Assembly (NCBI GenBank): GCA_021234155.1
Contig: JAJEKV010000003.1
Location: 27,015,166-27,079,165, forward strand
Length of the DNA stretch: 64,000 nucleotides
Origin: Isoetes taiwanensis
Taxonomy: Eukaryota > Streptophyta > Lycopodiopsida > Isoetales > Isoetaceae
Reading direction: 5' to 3'
Shown here: piece by piece, positions 45,860 through 56,627 of the stretch
How the letters are laid out: each line of letters opens with the position of its first letter
How positions within the stretch are numbered: position 1 is the stretch's first letter
The notes under the pieces: model-generated
Told to the model about the DNA's origin: nothing
Databases searched by the model: none
Seen by the model: only the letters and a program-made list of their open reading frames with translations
Translations under genes and position numbers: made by a program

Positions 45860-48800
45860 TTTTTTTTTTTTTTTTGAAGAAACGGCAGAAAATATATTAC
45901 TGTATGAAAAAGATTACATGATCATACAAAAACCCAAGGTAGGAAACAACCATCCATTGGGAAAAGATGTTGACACCTAAGGCTAGCCATCAAAAGCCCT
46001 TCATAGGAGGGCACTAAAAGTAGTACGGAATAAAAACCACTTTAAACCAAAAAAGATTGTTCAGAAGTTATGCAGCTCAGAACTGCTATACCATAATCTG
46101 CTTATAACATATCCGGTACTCCATCCAGTGTGATGATAGCAAAGGCCTCATCTATATGAACAAACATCATATTATCAAGCTCATTAGGCCCAAAGCCAGT
46201 AGAGTCCAGCAGATGCATGATCCAAGAGTCCTGAGCATCCTCATGAATCTTCTTCTTCGCCTGGAAATACGGTTTGATCTCTTGATTGAACCTCCAGATA
46301 TCTTCATCAGCCAGCAGACGATCAAAAGTAATGCAACTAATGACTTCTATCTTGACCCAGAATAAAGCCTCAATGGCTTCTTGATTAGATAACTGGGTCG
46401 TGGAAGGATCCACCTCACATACATGTCCTCCCGCATAGTGTCTCTTCAACAGAAATTCTGTCAAGCAAAGCATCCAAATTGTTAAAAGGAATGGAAAAAA
46501 ATTGGAAGAAACCATTAAAAGTTCCTAGAGAATCCCATTGTCGATCATAATTTAATCCATTCTTTGCTCTATGACCCATGGCAGCCTCTGCTAAGAGGAT
46601 CTGAAAGGAGGCTTTGAGTTCAGATTTGGGGCCGACCCTTTAATGGCCACTACATTTCTATGCTTCCATATGGCCCAGCAGCTTAAGGTTCTGATTGTCC
46701 CCTTAAAGGGTGAAGTGTTATTGAGATATTGGAAGAGAGAAACATTATCAAATGGAGTTTGCTGCACCAGAGGTCGGATCCATTGCCAGAATGGGGAGAG
46801 CCAAGAGCAGGTAAAGACATGAGAGCTAGTCTCTCGCTGCCCACACCCCAAGAGGCGCAGATCTGAGATTTGATTGTCAAATTGGGCCCTAAAGCTATTG
46901 GTTTTGAAGCTTTGATTAAGTAGCAACCATCTGAAGAAGACAATCTTATTAGCACACTGGAGCTTCCATACCTGTCTGACAATTTGTATGGCAGTATTTT
47001 GTTGGCAGTTCCAGGCCTTGTTGACTTTCAGCTGATTTTTGTCCAAAAGCAAGCTATATATCTGAGACACCTTATATCCCTGGCCCCCACATGTCCAGTT
47101 ATGAGAACAATTACCCTGTCCCTTAGGGTTCCTGGTTACTATTGAATATACCCTTCTGTTGGTATCTGTATCAGAGAGTCGAGTAGTTAGCTCACTCCAT
47201 TTTTTCCAAGTATCATTGCTCCTTAGGGAGCCTATAGTGTGCAGCTCGGCTTGATGCCATTCCTTGTATGGGCCAAGCAGCCCTCACTCTCATCAACCAA
47301 GTCCTGATGCCAGAAGAAGCCATGATTATCATTGACAGAGTCCAAGGGCCTGACTCGAAATCATGAAGAGGCCAGGTTCCAAGCAGAGAAAATATGCTTC
47401 AAGATTTTGGAAGTACCCGGGGCAGCTCTAAGTTGGTAAAAGGCTGAGTCAGGGAGTTGATGGGGAAGAGCAGGGGCTCCCATTATAGTTTTTGTCCCTA
47501 ACCAATACCTCACCAGCTTGAGGGCAGGTGAGAGAGCATCTGAAATCAGGAATCTCCAAACTATCTTGGCAGCCAAGGCCTGAGCTTGGATAAAGAGGTC
47601 TTTACAGCCTAGTCCCCCCTCCTTTTTTGGCAATGTCAAGTTTTCCCAAGAGACCATTCTGGCCCCTTGCCAAATATAATCCCTCATGGCAGACTCCAGT
47701 TTCCTGTAAGAAGGTTTATCAGCAATAATAACAGAAGAAAAGAAAATATGTGTGCTGGCAATCACACTGTTGACTATTCCCACCCATTCTGCAAGTGAGA
47801 GTGACTTGTACATTTGAATCTTCTTCTTCATCCTATTAACAATGGAATCCCAAAGACCTGGTAAGTTCATATTTATTGTCAAAGGGAGACCTAGCAGTTT
47901 AGCAGTTTTATGCCCTGTAACTTTGATACCATGTATCTCCTCCTGATCTGTTTGCATCACAATTGTGCTTTTACTTTTGTTGAGTAGGACACCAGAGGCA
48001 CCCCCAAAAAGATGTAACATCTGAAGAAAATTTGGCAAACTAAAACTATCATTTTGAAGGAACGCAAATGTGTCATCAGCATATTGCATGATGGCAAAAT
48101 CTCCCAATCCATGTGGCAATTGAAGACACTGAATCCTCTTTGCAGATACCAGGAATAAGGTGGCCCTAGTTACCATTTCAGCAACTATGAGAAAAAGGTA
48201 AGGGGCCAATGGGCATCCTTGTCGAACACCTTTTTTACACTCAAAGAATTTCATGGGGGTCCCATTTACCAGAACAACAGAACAACCAGCTTCATTAAGA
48301 CTGTACACTTTCCCTATGACTTTATCAGAGAATCCAAGTTGTGCCATGGCCTTATAAAGAAATTTCCAATTGACGGTGTCATAGGCACGCCATAAATCCA
48401 TCTATGCTAGCATACAATTTTGCTTGGAATAAGAATTCCAATGCAAACCCTCATGGGCACCAACAAAATTATCCAAGATAATTCTTCCTGGCAGAAAAGC
48501 AGATTGAATTGGATTGATTACCTTTTGGAGGACCTCTTTAATTCTGTAGGTTAGAATCTTGCCAGGATTTTGTATGTTGAATTTGTAAGGGAGATTAGCC
48601 TCTAATCAGAGAATGAAACTGGAGCATCTACTTTGGGTATCAGAGCTATAAGACCTACATTAATTGCAGGATGTATCTTTGGTGCAGACCAAACCCCTTG
48701 TATGAAAGTAGTCAAGTCTTGCTTCATTATATCCCAGAAGGAGACAAAGAACTCGAGGGGAATTCCATCTGGGTCAGGGCTCTTTCCATGAGCCATGCCT

Positions 48801-49105
48801 TTCAGGACTCTTTCAATCTCAATTGTTGAAGGCTGCTCTAGCAAGATAGCATCATCAACTGCAGGGTCAGCTGTCCCTAGCTTGCCAAATAAATCTTCAA
48901 GACTGATATCATCCACCTGTGTTTCAGCAAACAAATCTTATACTTATCATGGAAGAAATCCATTAAGTTCTCTTGCCCAGATATTGTGTGGCTCCCTCTG
49001 AAACCGAAATAATTTTATTATTCATGCCTTTAGCAGTCTTGAAAAGGAGCTTGGAGCTACATCTATCCATACTATTGATATTGATACATTTGCTTTTGAT
49101 AATTA
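45860..49105 (-). mobile_element. LINE (L1-like), minus strand, with poly-A tail
   Basis: The T-run at 45860-45876 is the poly-A tail in reverse. The element extends leftwards from at least 49105, where a SINE abuts or interrupts it. The region 49000-49100 still reads as LINE in reverse (SKLLFKTAKGMNNK). The endonuclease end is not in the window. Confidence 0.85.
46591..48934 (-). pseudogene. LINE reverse transcriptase and zf-RVT, broken
   Basis: RT signatures in order: GKSPDPDGIPLEFF (about 48790), LIALIPKVD, AYDTVNWKFL (48370), GVRQGCPLAPYLF (about 48220), MQYADDTFAF (48090), VSWENLTLPKKEGGLG (about 47640). The C-terminal segment 47070-46591 has CGQRETSSHVFTC and W-x-x-RN. The catalytic YADD is intact. 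Breaks: TAG at 48602-48604, a shift near 48550, a TAG at about 48404 just before MDLWRAYDTV, and shifts near 47300. It makes no full-length product. Confidence 0.88.
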
Positions 49106-49330
49106 GGCCCCTGGCTTCTGGTCTAGTGGTAACACACTAGTTCCTTAGCAATGTGGTCTCGAGTTCGAGACCGCCCGACTGCACTTTCGATGCTTGTTGG
49201 GGTCAAATCCCTAAGGCGCTTAATGTAAGGTGGTTGGAGGCAGGGCCCAACCGAGCAATGTAGTGTGGTGTGTGGTCACATGTCCAGTTGGATGCTGCCT
49301 AGTGGCGTGACGTTAAAATCTATCTATCTG
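49106..49330 (+). mobile_element. tRNA-derived SINE with (TCTA)n tail
   Basis: The head has a box A-like TCTAGTGGTAAC at about 49122-49133 and a box B GTTCGAGAC at 49163-49171, the internal RNA polymerase III promoter. A body of about 130 bp follows (aggtggttggaggcagggcc...), ending gtggcgtgacgttaaaatct and (TCTA)n. A diverged reverse copy is at 55348-55450. It is not a working tRNA, because the acceptor stem does not pair. Confidence 0.75.
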
Positions 49331-49785
49331 ACTCCTCAATGTTTTTAACTTTCCTTTCAAGATATTCCTCCTTATGCAAACAATGCACCAAAAGTGATCT
49401 ATTGATGCTTGCACAGAAAGGTCACATGGCATACACCAATATCGAAGGGATGATTTTTACCTAAAAAGGATATGGCGTACTATGTGCCCATATTTCAAGT
49501 GCATTTGTGATGATAAGGGAAAAGGAAAGACACCCAACCAGTAACGAGAATATGATTTGGTTCGACCATGGAGTCTGGTATATGCTCAATAATCTCAATA
49601 AAATTTATCCTAACATGTCTATTGCTGGACAGATGGTTGCCTTTAGAAATTGTTTGAAGACCATACTTAAAGAAGGAGTTGCCAATTTTGTGGCATATCT
49701 GGAGGTGAGACGGATCCTAGTTGGAATGACCATGAAATTAGTGGATAATGCAGATGCTGACCTGAAGACTAGGTCCCCTTGGATT
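49331..49785 (+). other. Open frame of unknown nature (49507-49821)
   Basis: A frame reading MIWFDHGVWYMLNNLNK and MTMKLVDNADADLK is open, and extends upstream past one TAA at about 49466. No family is recognised. It may be part of a transposon cut by the LTR at 49786. The first 55 bp (tgactcctcaatgtttttaa...) are repeated at 51665-51720. Confidence 0.3.
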
Positions 49786-51367
49786 TGTGACGTTCCAAGT
49801 ATTTATACGGTCTACGTATAAATATATTGACACGTCACAGTATAGATACGCCACCCTGGGGTATGATAACCTAGGGGGTTGGCCACAAGGGATTTAATTA
49901 GCTATGTTAAATTAATTATAAAGGATAATTATCTAAATACTTGCTATTAAGTCACCTAATGGTGGGAAAGCCACTTGGCATAACACGAAAGTGGTCAAAA
50001 GCATGGGGTTGCTAAACCGAGCCACCAAAGCGGCGCCACCCCATCTTACCCCATTTTCGACCCGGCCCGGCACCGAGGGGCAGCTAAAGCTCAAGGAGCG
50101 ATTCTTTGAACACCCCCAACCGCCAAGACACCCTCCGGTGTCATTTTGCCACCCGATCTGACACTATGGAAGCACCCCTTGACAACGGGTCGGCCCGAAA
50201 CTTGGTTAGTGGTAGTTTAACTTGCAAATTGTAGAATAATACTTTGGTGTTCTTCTCGACTAGTTGGTTAAGATTAACCCTTCTTTGGTAATCGGGAATA
50301 CTTTTCAATTATGATTGATGCTCTGTTATGGAATGGTCGATGTCTCTATGAGTTAGTTAGGTAGTTTCGATGCTTGAGGGGTTAAAAGGGGGTAGAGGCC
50401 TCTGAACTTGAGTATAGAATGCTCCTAGTAATTCCTTTAACACCCTACTAGTTGCGCGCACGTGTACAAGAGCCCATCGGGTCATAGGCGCTATGGTGCG
50501 GCTTAGCACCGGACAAGGGACCTGATGGTGAAGTAGGGGGTGGGGTCTTGCCACGAGCATAAAGGCTCCCGAGACTCCTACTGATGGGCTAGGCGATAGC
50601 CCGGTCCGCGAGGGGCGGGTATGGGTCCGACACTCACAGGTGCAGTGGTGTGACCCGTATGGGGCACCATGCACTTTGAGTAGATTTAGGGTGAGTAAGT
50701 TGGGTGCGGATCACGAGGGGTGCGGCGACGCCGGCACGTATTCTCTAGCTCACCCATGGAACCACTGTGATCCTGGAAGGGGACACTTCCCCGACCTGCC
50801 TCATCGGACCAGGTGTCATGATCCTGGAGTAGGCTCAAAGGGTGATACCTTGAGTCTGCGTCTCCGGAAGGCTATAGCGAAGCCATAGCGTGAATCGACC
50901 CATCTGCAAAGTGTGCACAGGAGGGGCGGATGGAGTGGACAACCCTAGCCGATGTTCTATGCCAGCCAACGCCATGCCAAGACTCGGTCTGCTGATCTCC
51001 ACGAGACCCGGTAGGTCGATTCGCTCCTCACTAGAGTCTGAGCCGGGGTAGAACCTGGGGTTTGGGTGTTTTCTTAGTTTAGATGCATATTCTTTGCCGT
51101 TGGTACTTGGATGGATGTGCCACCCCTCGTGGTGGTTGTTTATATGTGATTTATGTTGTATGCTAACCTTGTATTCATGCTTCCGCGACGTAGGAGCCCC
51201 ATTGAAGGCGTGGGCCGAATGACCCCTTCGTGTCCTTCTTTCGGGCATCATTTCATAGATGGCCCGGAATAGACGGAGGGCCATGCTCATGGCACGTTGG
51301 TTGCCATGGGACGGGAAAGTCCCCGTATGTATACGGCCGGTGGCGTATATAGTCAGGGAGCGTCACA
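49786..51367 (+). mobile_element. LTR of a retrotransposon (1.58 kb)
   Basis: Begins TGTGACGTTCC and ends GAGCGTCACA, giving the TG...CA inverted ends, and is directly followed by a primer-binding site. The open frames inside have no protein support. No second LTR or gag-pol exists in the window. About 125 bp of leader follow before other repeats take over at 51507. The length is in the Ty3/gypsy range. Confidence 0.75.
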
Positions 51368-51368
51368 G

Positions 51369-51380
51369 TGGTATCAGAGC
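51369..51380 (+). promoter_or_regulatory. Primer-binding site (initiator Met-tRNA)
   Basis: TGGTATCAGAGC, the standard plant retrotransposon primer site, one base after the LTR end. Confidence 0.85.
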
Positions 51381-51506
51381 CGTGTTTTCGGTTGCTCAAA
51401 ATCATAGCACTGGCCAAACACTAACTCGTAGTACGGTAGTTAGGAGGAGGCTAAGTTAATGTGTTTAGTCCTCTTTGATGTTTGGTTCGGTGTTAGGTTA
51501 AATTTC

Positions 51507-51548
51507 AGAACACATTTAAATTAAAATCCCCCTTAAACCCCCTTTGGT
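51507..51548 (+). mobile_element. MITE left-arm fragment
   Basis: gaacacatttaaattaaaat then the cccccttaaacccccttt block. The copy is cut by the (TATC)n tract. The same arm recurs whole at 51732. Confidence 0.75.
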
Positions 51549-51555
51549 TTGGATG

Positions 51556-51665
<110 letters not shown>

Positions 51666-51731
51666 GACTCCTCAATGTTTTTAACTTCCTTTCAAGATAT
51701 TCCTCCTTATGCAAACAATATTATATGGTCA

Positions 51732-52190
51732 GAACACATTTAAATTAAAATCCCCCTTAAACCCCGTTTGGTTTGGATGCATATTCACACGGGGGGTGAC
51801 TCCGGGCAACGAGAGCTGTTGGATAGGCATATTCACCCCTTATTCCTTAATCTACACCGAACGAAAAGTTCCTCGTTTGTGGGGTATGCAAGTACAAAAT
51901 TTCCTATACTGTATAACAAGATTTGCAAAATACTATAAGATTTTAACCAAAATACTATATGGTGTTGATTTTGTACGTGCAAAATATAATTATAAGGGCT
52001 CTCGCTGCCCTACATCACCCCCCGTGTGAATATGCACCCAAACCAAAGGGGGTTTAAGGGGGATTTTAATTTAAATGTGTTGGACCCAATGGTTGTGTTA
52101 ATTAATGTTAATGGTAGTTATGTGTTGGTTGTTATGCTAAAAAAAAATTTGGGCCCTTCGGGCCCTAAAAAAAGCAAATATACATAAAAA
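51732..52190. mobile_element. Fold-back MITE, near-complete copy with outer tail
   Basis: Left arm 51732-51800 (gaacacatttaaattaaaat ... attcacacgg) and right arm about 51998-52080 are inverted copies. The body contains cctcgtttgtggggtatgca. Beyond the right arm the outer tail carries the hairpin gggcccttcgggccc at about 52153-52167. Confidence 0.8.
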
Positions 52191-52974
52191 CATGTAAAAC
52201 ATGCAAAACTTCTATGATCTTCTTTCTAAAAGCATGAAATAATCGGTGCCTTTCCAACATGCAAATACATGACCACCACTTTCTAATGTCCATGCATATG
52301 TGCTCCATGTTGGCTAGTGTTGCTCCTAGCATTGTATACTGTAAAATGTAAAATAGATGCTATATTCGATATTTTTGGGGGATTTCATCCCACATACAAA
52401 TATCAATTTCATTGTGTTGATTATTTCTTTTTGCTTCCTGTAAATATCCAAATTGGAGCGCCTGCAATTGTTTAGTGGGTAAATGCTGTTTTAATACATC
52501 AGATACAATATGAAACAACATATATATCAAATGGTAATAAAATAACCATGATATGTTATCATAATAATTGATGCTATAGTTTTCAAATACTTGAAGTATT
52601 AGATCTTTTCTCCAGCAATCACAAAAGGTCCATAGCCGAACCCAAAAGGTGAATGAAACTAAAAACAAATCACTTGTGGAGCACTGTAGACAGAAAGGGG
52701 AAAAAAACCTGGAAAATGAATGAGCTGAGGATCATAGAGCAGCTTCCACCAGTATCCAGCAGCCCCACAAAACCGAATGCACGTGCTGGAGAATTCTGCC
52801 TGGGATACTGACGCAATCTCTAAGCTTCAGAGACTGGAAGAAGCAAGCAACTGTCCATCAAGATCATGACATTTGCAAGCTGAAAAAGACAATGGCCTCA
52901 CAAGGCGAGGGCCTTCATATTGATGCTCACGAGCAAGTACTGAAACCTAGTCAGCTCGAACATCACTCTTAGGT
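52191..52974. other. Intergenic, nothing recognised
   Basis: AT-rich DNA. No coding or repeat structure that I can name. Confidence 0.45.
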
Positions 52975-54480
52975 AGGATTATCAATAGTACTACTGGAGT
53001 CCAGTAGGGTTGTCCACTATCTCCTACGATGTTTGGATTATACATTGATCAGTATATAATATGGAGGTAAGGGGCAGGTTTGCTCACCATATAATTTGAC
53101 AACTGATATATGGTGCATATATATATCCTAACGAGTATACATCAACATCTAGATATCTTGAGTACTTTCTATCAAGCCACTGAAATGCGCGTCAACTTGG
53201 CTAAAACCAAGGTGTTCCTGGTGTCATCTTCAAAGCAACAGAAACGACCTCGCTTCACTTGCCAAGGTCAAGATGTGGAGGTAGTGCAAAAGTACAAGTA
53301 TCTAGGAGCAGAGTTCACTACAACAACATATTGGAATACTTGTATTAGGCACTGAGTGACGATAGCTTGGAAGGCTTTCTATGCAATGCAGAATAACTAT
53401 CACAGTGTTGAACTTTACGATTGGTCACACCAATCACATATTTTTTTAGTGTTGGTGGAGACAATGCTTTCATATGGAGTGGAGGTATGGGGACCAGTGT
53501 TATTACTTAATACTTGGGATGCTCTGCAGTAGGTGCAGAAAGTCGTTAACCCAAGCCCACAATCCCTTATCATATTCAGCAGGTGCAGATAGTCATTCTA
53601 ACCCGAGCACTTAGAGTCAAGTCCACCATCCCTTATCATATTCTTCTGCAAGAGATGGGTTTTCTACTTCTTTAGAGAGCTGCTCTGGAGTGTTATATTA
53701 CCAGAAACTGGTGAGCATGAGTGACTCACGCCTTCCAAACCTCGCTTACACAATGGTGATGGGTCCAAATTGCCTTAAAGCATGTTGAAAGGAGAGACGA
53801 GCTACTTGTTTCTCTAGATGGGATGCACAAGAGCATAGGTATATACAAATGCATAAGAATGAGGATCGCAATTGCCTGCAAATTATCTGAACATATGTTT
53901 CTAAAGTAAGCTTTAGAATAACAATGCTTTAAAGCTGGTGAAAACATTGCATACAAAAACCAGATTAACCCTACGCTTGCCAGGGTTCTACAGTGGTACC
54001 TGCTAATGCATTTACTCAGTAGAGCAACTGCCTCTATTCGTAGAGGAGCACACACCTCAAAATTGAGGTAGGCAGATGGGCACAGGAAGAGCAAGAACAG
54101 AGGGGCTGCCAATGCCAGCTAGGAGTTATTGAAGATGAAGACCATACTCTTCAACGCTGCCCAACAATTGCACCTACCCAAACACGTTATGAGGGGTTGG
54201 TTATACACCTAACTGACTGCTATATATGGAGATGAATACAGCTGCAGTAGGAGTCTTGGCATCTTACATAGATATTAGACATGTGGGCTCAGTTAAGCCC
54301 CTGATTATCATACAGCCATGTACATATGTATAGTGATCAAGTCTATTATTGCTAAAGTTTTTCCTTCAAAAACTGGAGGGAGGGTAGTCCTGAACTGTAA
54401 TAGACTGGTTGTTCTCTGTTTCTTAGTTTGGGTCCCATAGGCTGCTTAGTCTCTGTGGACGATAAAATTCAATTCAATTT
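52975..54480 (+). mobile_element. LINE-X copy, RT palm to 3' end
   Basis: Remnants run from GCPLSPTMFGLYIDQ (about 53015) through MRVNLAKTKVFLV (53181), YKYLGAEF and SYGVEVWGP (about 53475) to the C-terminal CQCQLGVIEDEDHTL and LQRCP (about 54100-54155). It ends tctctgtggacgataaaatt and a TTCAA-type tail (54470-54490). Many stops and shifts. The C-x-C...H...C motif is best preserved here. Confidence 0.75.
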
Positions 54481-55125
54481 AATTCTTTAAGACCAGATGG
54501 GCAGAGGCAGTAGATGTGCAGGCCCTCATGCAAGTAGGCTTTAGACCTCGGCACTCAACCATTGACCATATCTTGAGGACCTTGGTTGAAGACAACAGAA
54601 ACTGCCGACATGACCTGTATTGTTGCTTCGTTGGCTAGTCCATGGCCCATACCACTATTTGCGTTCACATCTACCCATGAAAAAGCGCAGGCTCATCACC
54701 TCCATTCGTACATGTGCCCATCATCTCTGAATTGAGATAGGCAGGTGGATTGGGCAGCCATGCCAGGACAGACTTTATCAATGCTACTAGATAGGAGCCA
54801 TTGAGGATGAATGTCATACTTTTCAGAACTGCCCGGCATATGATCAGATCCAGGCATGCTACACTCTCTTGGTCAGCATTCAAGGAATAATGGATCTGAG
54901 GGCTCAAATATGCCCCCGGACAATTACTTGATGAGCAACAAATACTTGATTATGTACATATACATATTTGTACAACTTGTCAGCAATTTTATTGCTACCA
55001 TGGTCTTTCCCTCGAAAACCCTTGGGGGGGAGGGGGTAATCTGGGCAATAATACGCCTACTGCGCTCTTGTAATTGGTTCCATAGATCGATTGGTCTCCT
55101 GAACGATAAGAAACATTCAATTCAA
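54481..55125 (+). mobile_element. LINE-X copy with internal deletion
   Basis: The early RT segment (FRPRHSTIDHILRTLVED, then LYCCFV) at 54545-54640 joins directly to the C-terminal region at about 54660. It lacks roughly 1 kb present in the 33.9-kb copy. It ends with the family 3' end (ttggtctcctgaacgataag, ATTCAATTCAATTC). Confidence 0.7.
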
Positions 55126-55347
55126 TTCATATTTAATTTTATTTTTGTAGTTTGTGTACTTGGGATTCATAGCTATATTTCCTCGTCCAATATATTGTTC
55201 TATTTGTCATCAAGGATAAGGGATAACTTCCAATGAGGGCATGGATGTGATGAGCAAAAAAGTGGAAGCGGATGTTAAACGACATCCAATGGGCTTAGCA
55301 TAGAAGATAGATAGATAAATATTAACGTTAAGGAAGGAAAAGGAGGA

Positions 55348-55450
55348 ATTTTTACATCATGCCACATTGGCAGCATCCGTTTGGACATATGACACGCACA
55401 CCACACCAACATTGCTTCGTTGGGTCCTGCCACCAACCATCTTAATTTGT
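55348..55450 (-). mobile_element. SINE, diverged 3' part, minus strand
   Basis: In reverse complement it reads aagatggttggtggcaggac then caacgaagcaatgttggtgt, matching the body of the 49106 SINE. A GATA run at about 55303-55318 fits its tail in reverse, separated by about 30 bp. The head with boxes A and B is missing. Confidence 0.65.
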
Positions 55451-56627
55451 GAGTGCCAAGCAGAAGAAGTGCAATGCATGCTTGTCATAGTGTCCACCGT
55501 TCAGAACTATATGAGCTACTTGAGGTAGCCTAGTTTTCTAGATAACATTAACGCTGATTTCATTTCATTAAATTAGATTAACGATGAAGCTAATTGTAAT
55601 CATACACTATATATCCTACACTATATATCTTTATAGCCATTATTAGTAATGGATCAAGTTGTTGCAGAAATATCTAGAAGTTCGTGTTGCAGTGACTTTC
55701 ATGATGCGAATTAATGGCGCGATCACACAACCATTGGATCATGTTGAAAGCAGGATTTGCTTGTGGTCATTTAAGGGTTAATACAAGTGGACTCTTCAAA
55801 CTGTGTGATTAAATGGTTTACTCATAGATTTTTTTGGGAAAATTTGAGGTTTTGCTAGGTGCTACTGAACGATCTTCGTACGTCTTTCTCAACTGCCACA
55901 GATAAGGCATAAACCCTTACGATGAAAGCAATAAGCTAATTTTGTTGTAGCCACTCTTTGCAAAGACCACACAACAAAGGTGCAATGAATGTGGGCCATG
56001 AATGTGGACACTAGAAAAGTGGAGTTGGCGGCGTGGGCGGCATTCTTTCAACTAGAGCTTTTGAGAAAGATAGAAAATTGCTTGAAAATATCATTGTTCA
56101 TTGTATCATCCTATGGCCTTTTGGTGGTCTTCGTCACATGGCCTTTTGTGGTCTTCGTGGACGTAAAAATTCTATCTATCTATCAATCTATTTATTTCTA
56201 TTCATCTTTCTATATATTTTTCAGAAACGTGAGGTGGAATTCATTGATTGAATAATAGAGATCCTTAATAAGAACGTGCTTACACTGCAGAAATATACCG
56301 ACAGTTCTATACCCTCCTCTGGGCCTCCTCTGTATGCATATTCTGGGCCGTGTTTTCCTTCTCGAGGACGGCAACCACATTTCGTATCAGTCCCATTCAA
56401 GCCTCCATCATTCGATCCCTTTCCCCTGATATCAGCACCCACTTGTCGGATTCTAATCTACCTCTTGCATCCTTAAATCTTCCGTTTCCTCATGTAATTT
56501 TCTAATCCAGCTTTGTTTTGCAAAATGCTGGCATAATTCTTGTGCCCAGTTGATAGATCACATAAAACAGCAATGCCCACCATGAGCTTCTCCACCGAAG
56601 ACAGGCGCTGCGGCAATTTTGTCCACG
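55451..56627. other. Region upstream of the MA3 gene
   Basis: AT-rich DNA. A TCTA run at about 56166-56185, preceded by gtggtcttcgtggacgtaaa, looks like another LINE-X-type 3' end. The leader of the MA3 gene probably lies in the last few hundred bases. No clear TATA box was identified. Confidence 0.4.

Noticed and set aside
49106..49180. Possible genuine tRNA gene
   Set aside because: Boxes A and B are present but the acceptor and anticodon stems do not pair and a SINE body follows.
50357..51290. Open frames inside the 1.58-kb LTR
   Set aside because: No protein similarity and they lie wholly within a noncoding LTR.
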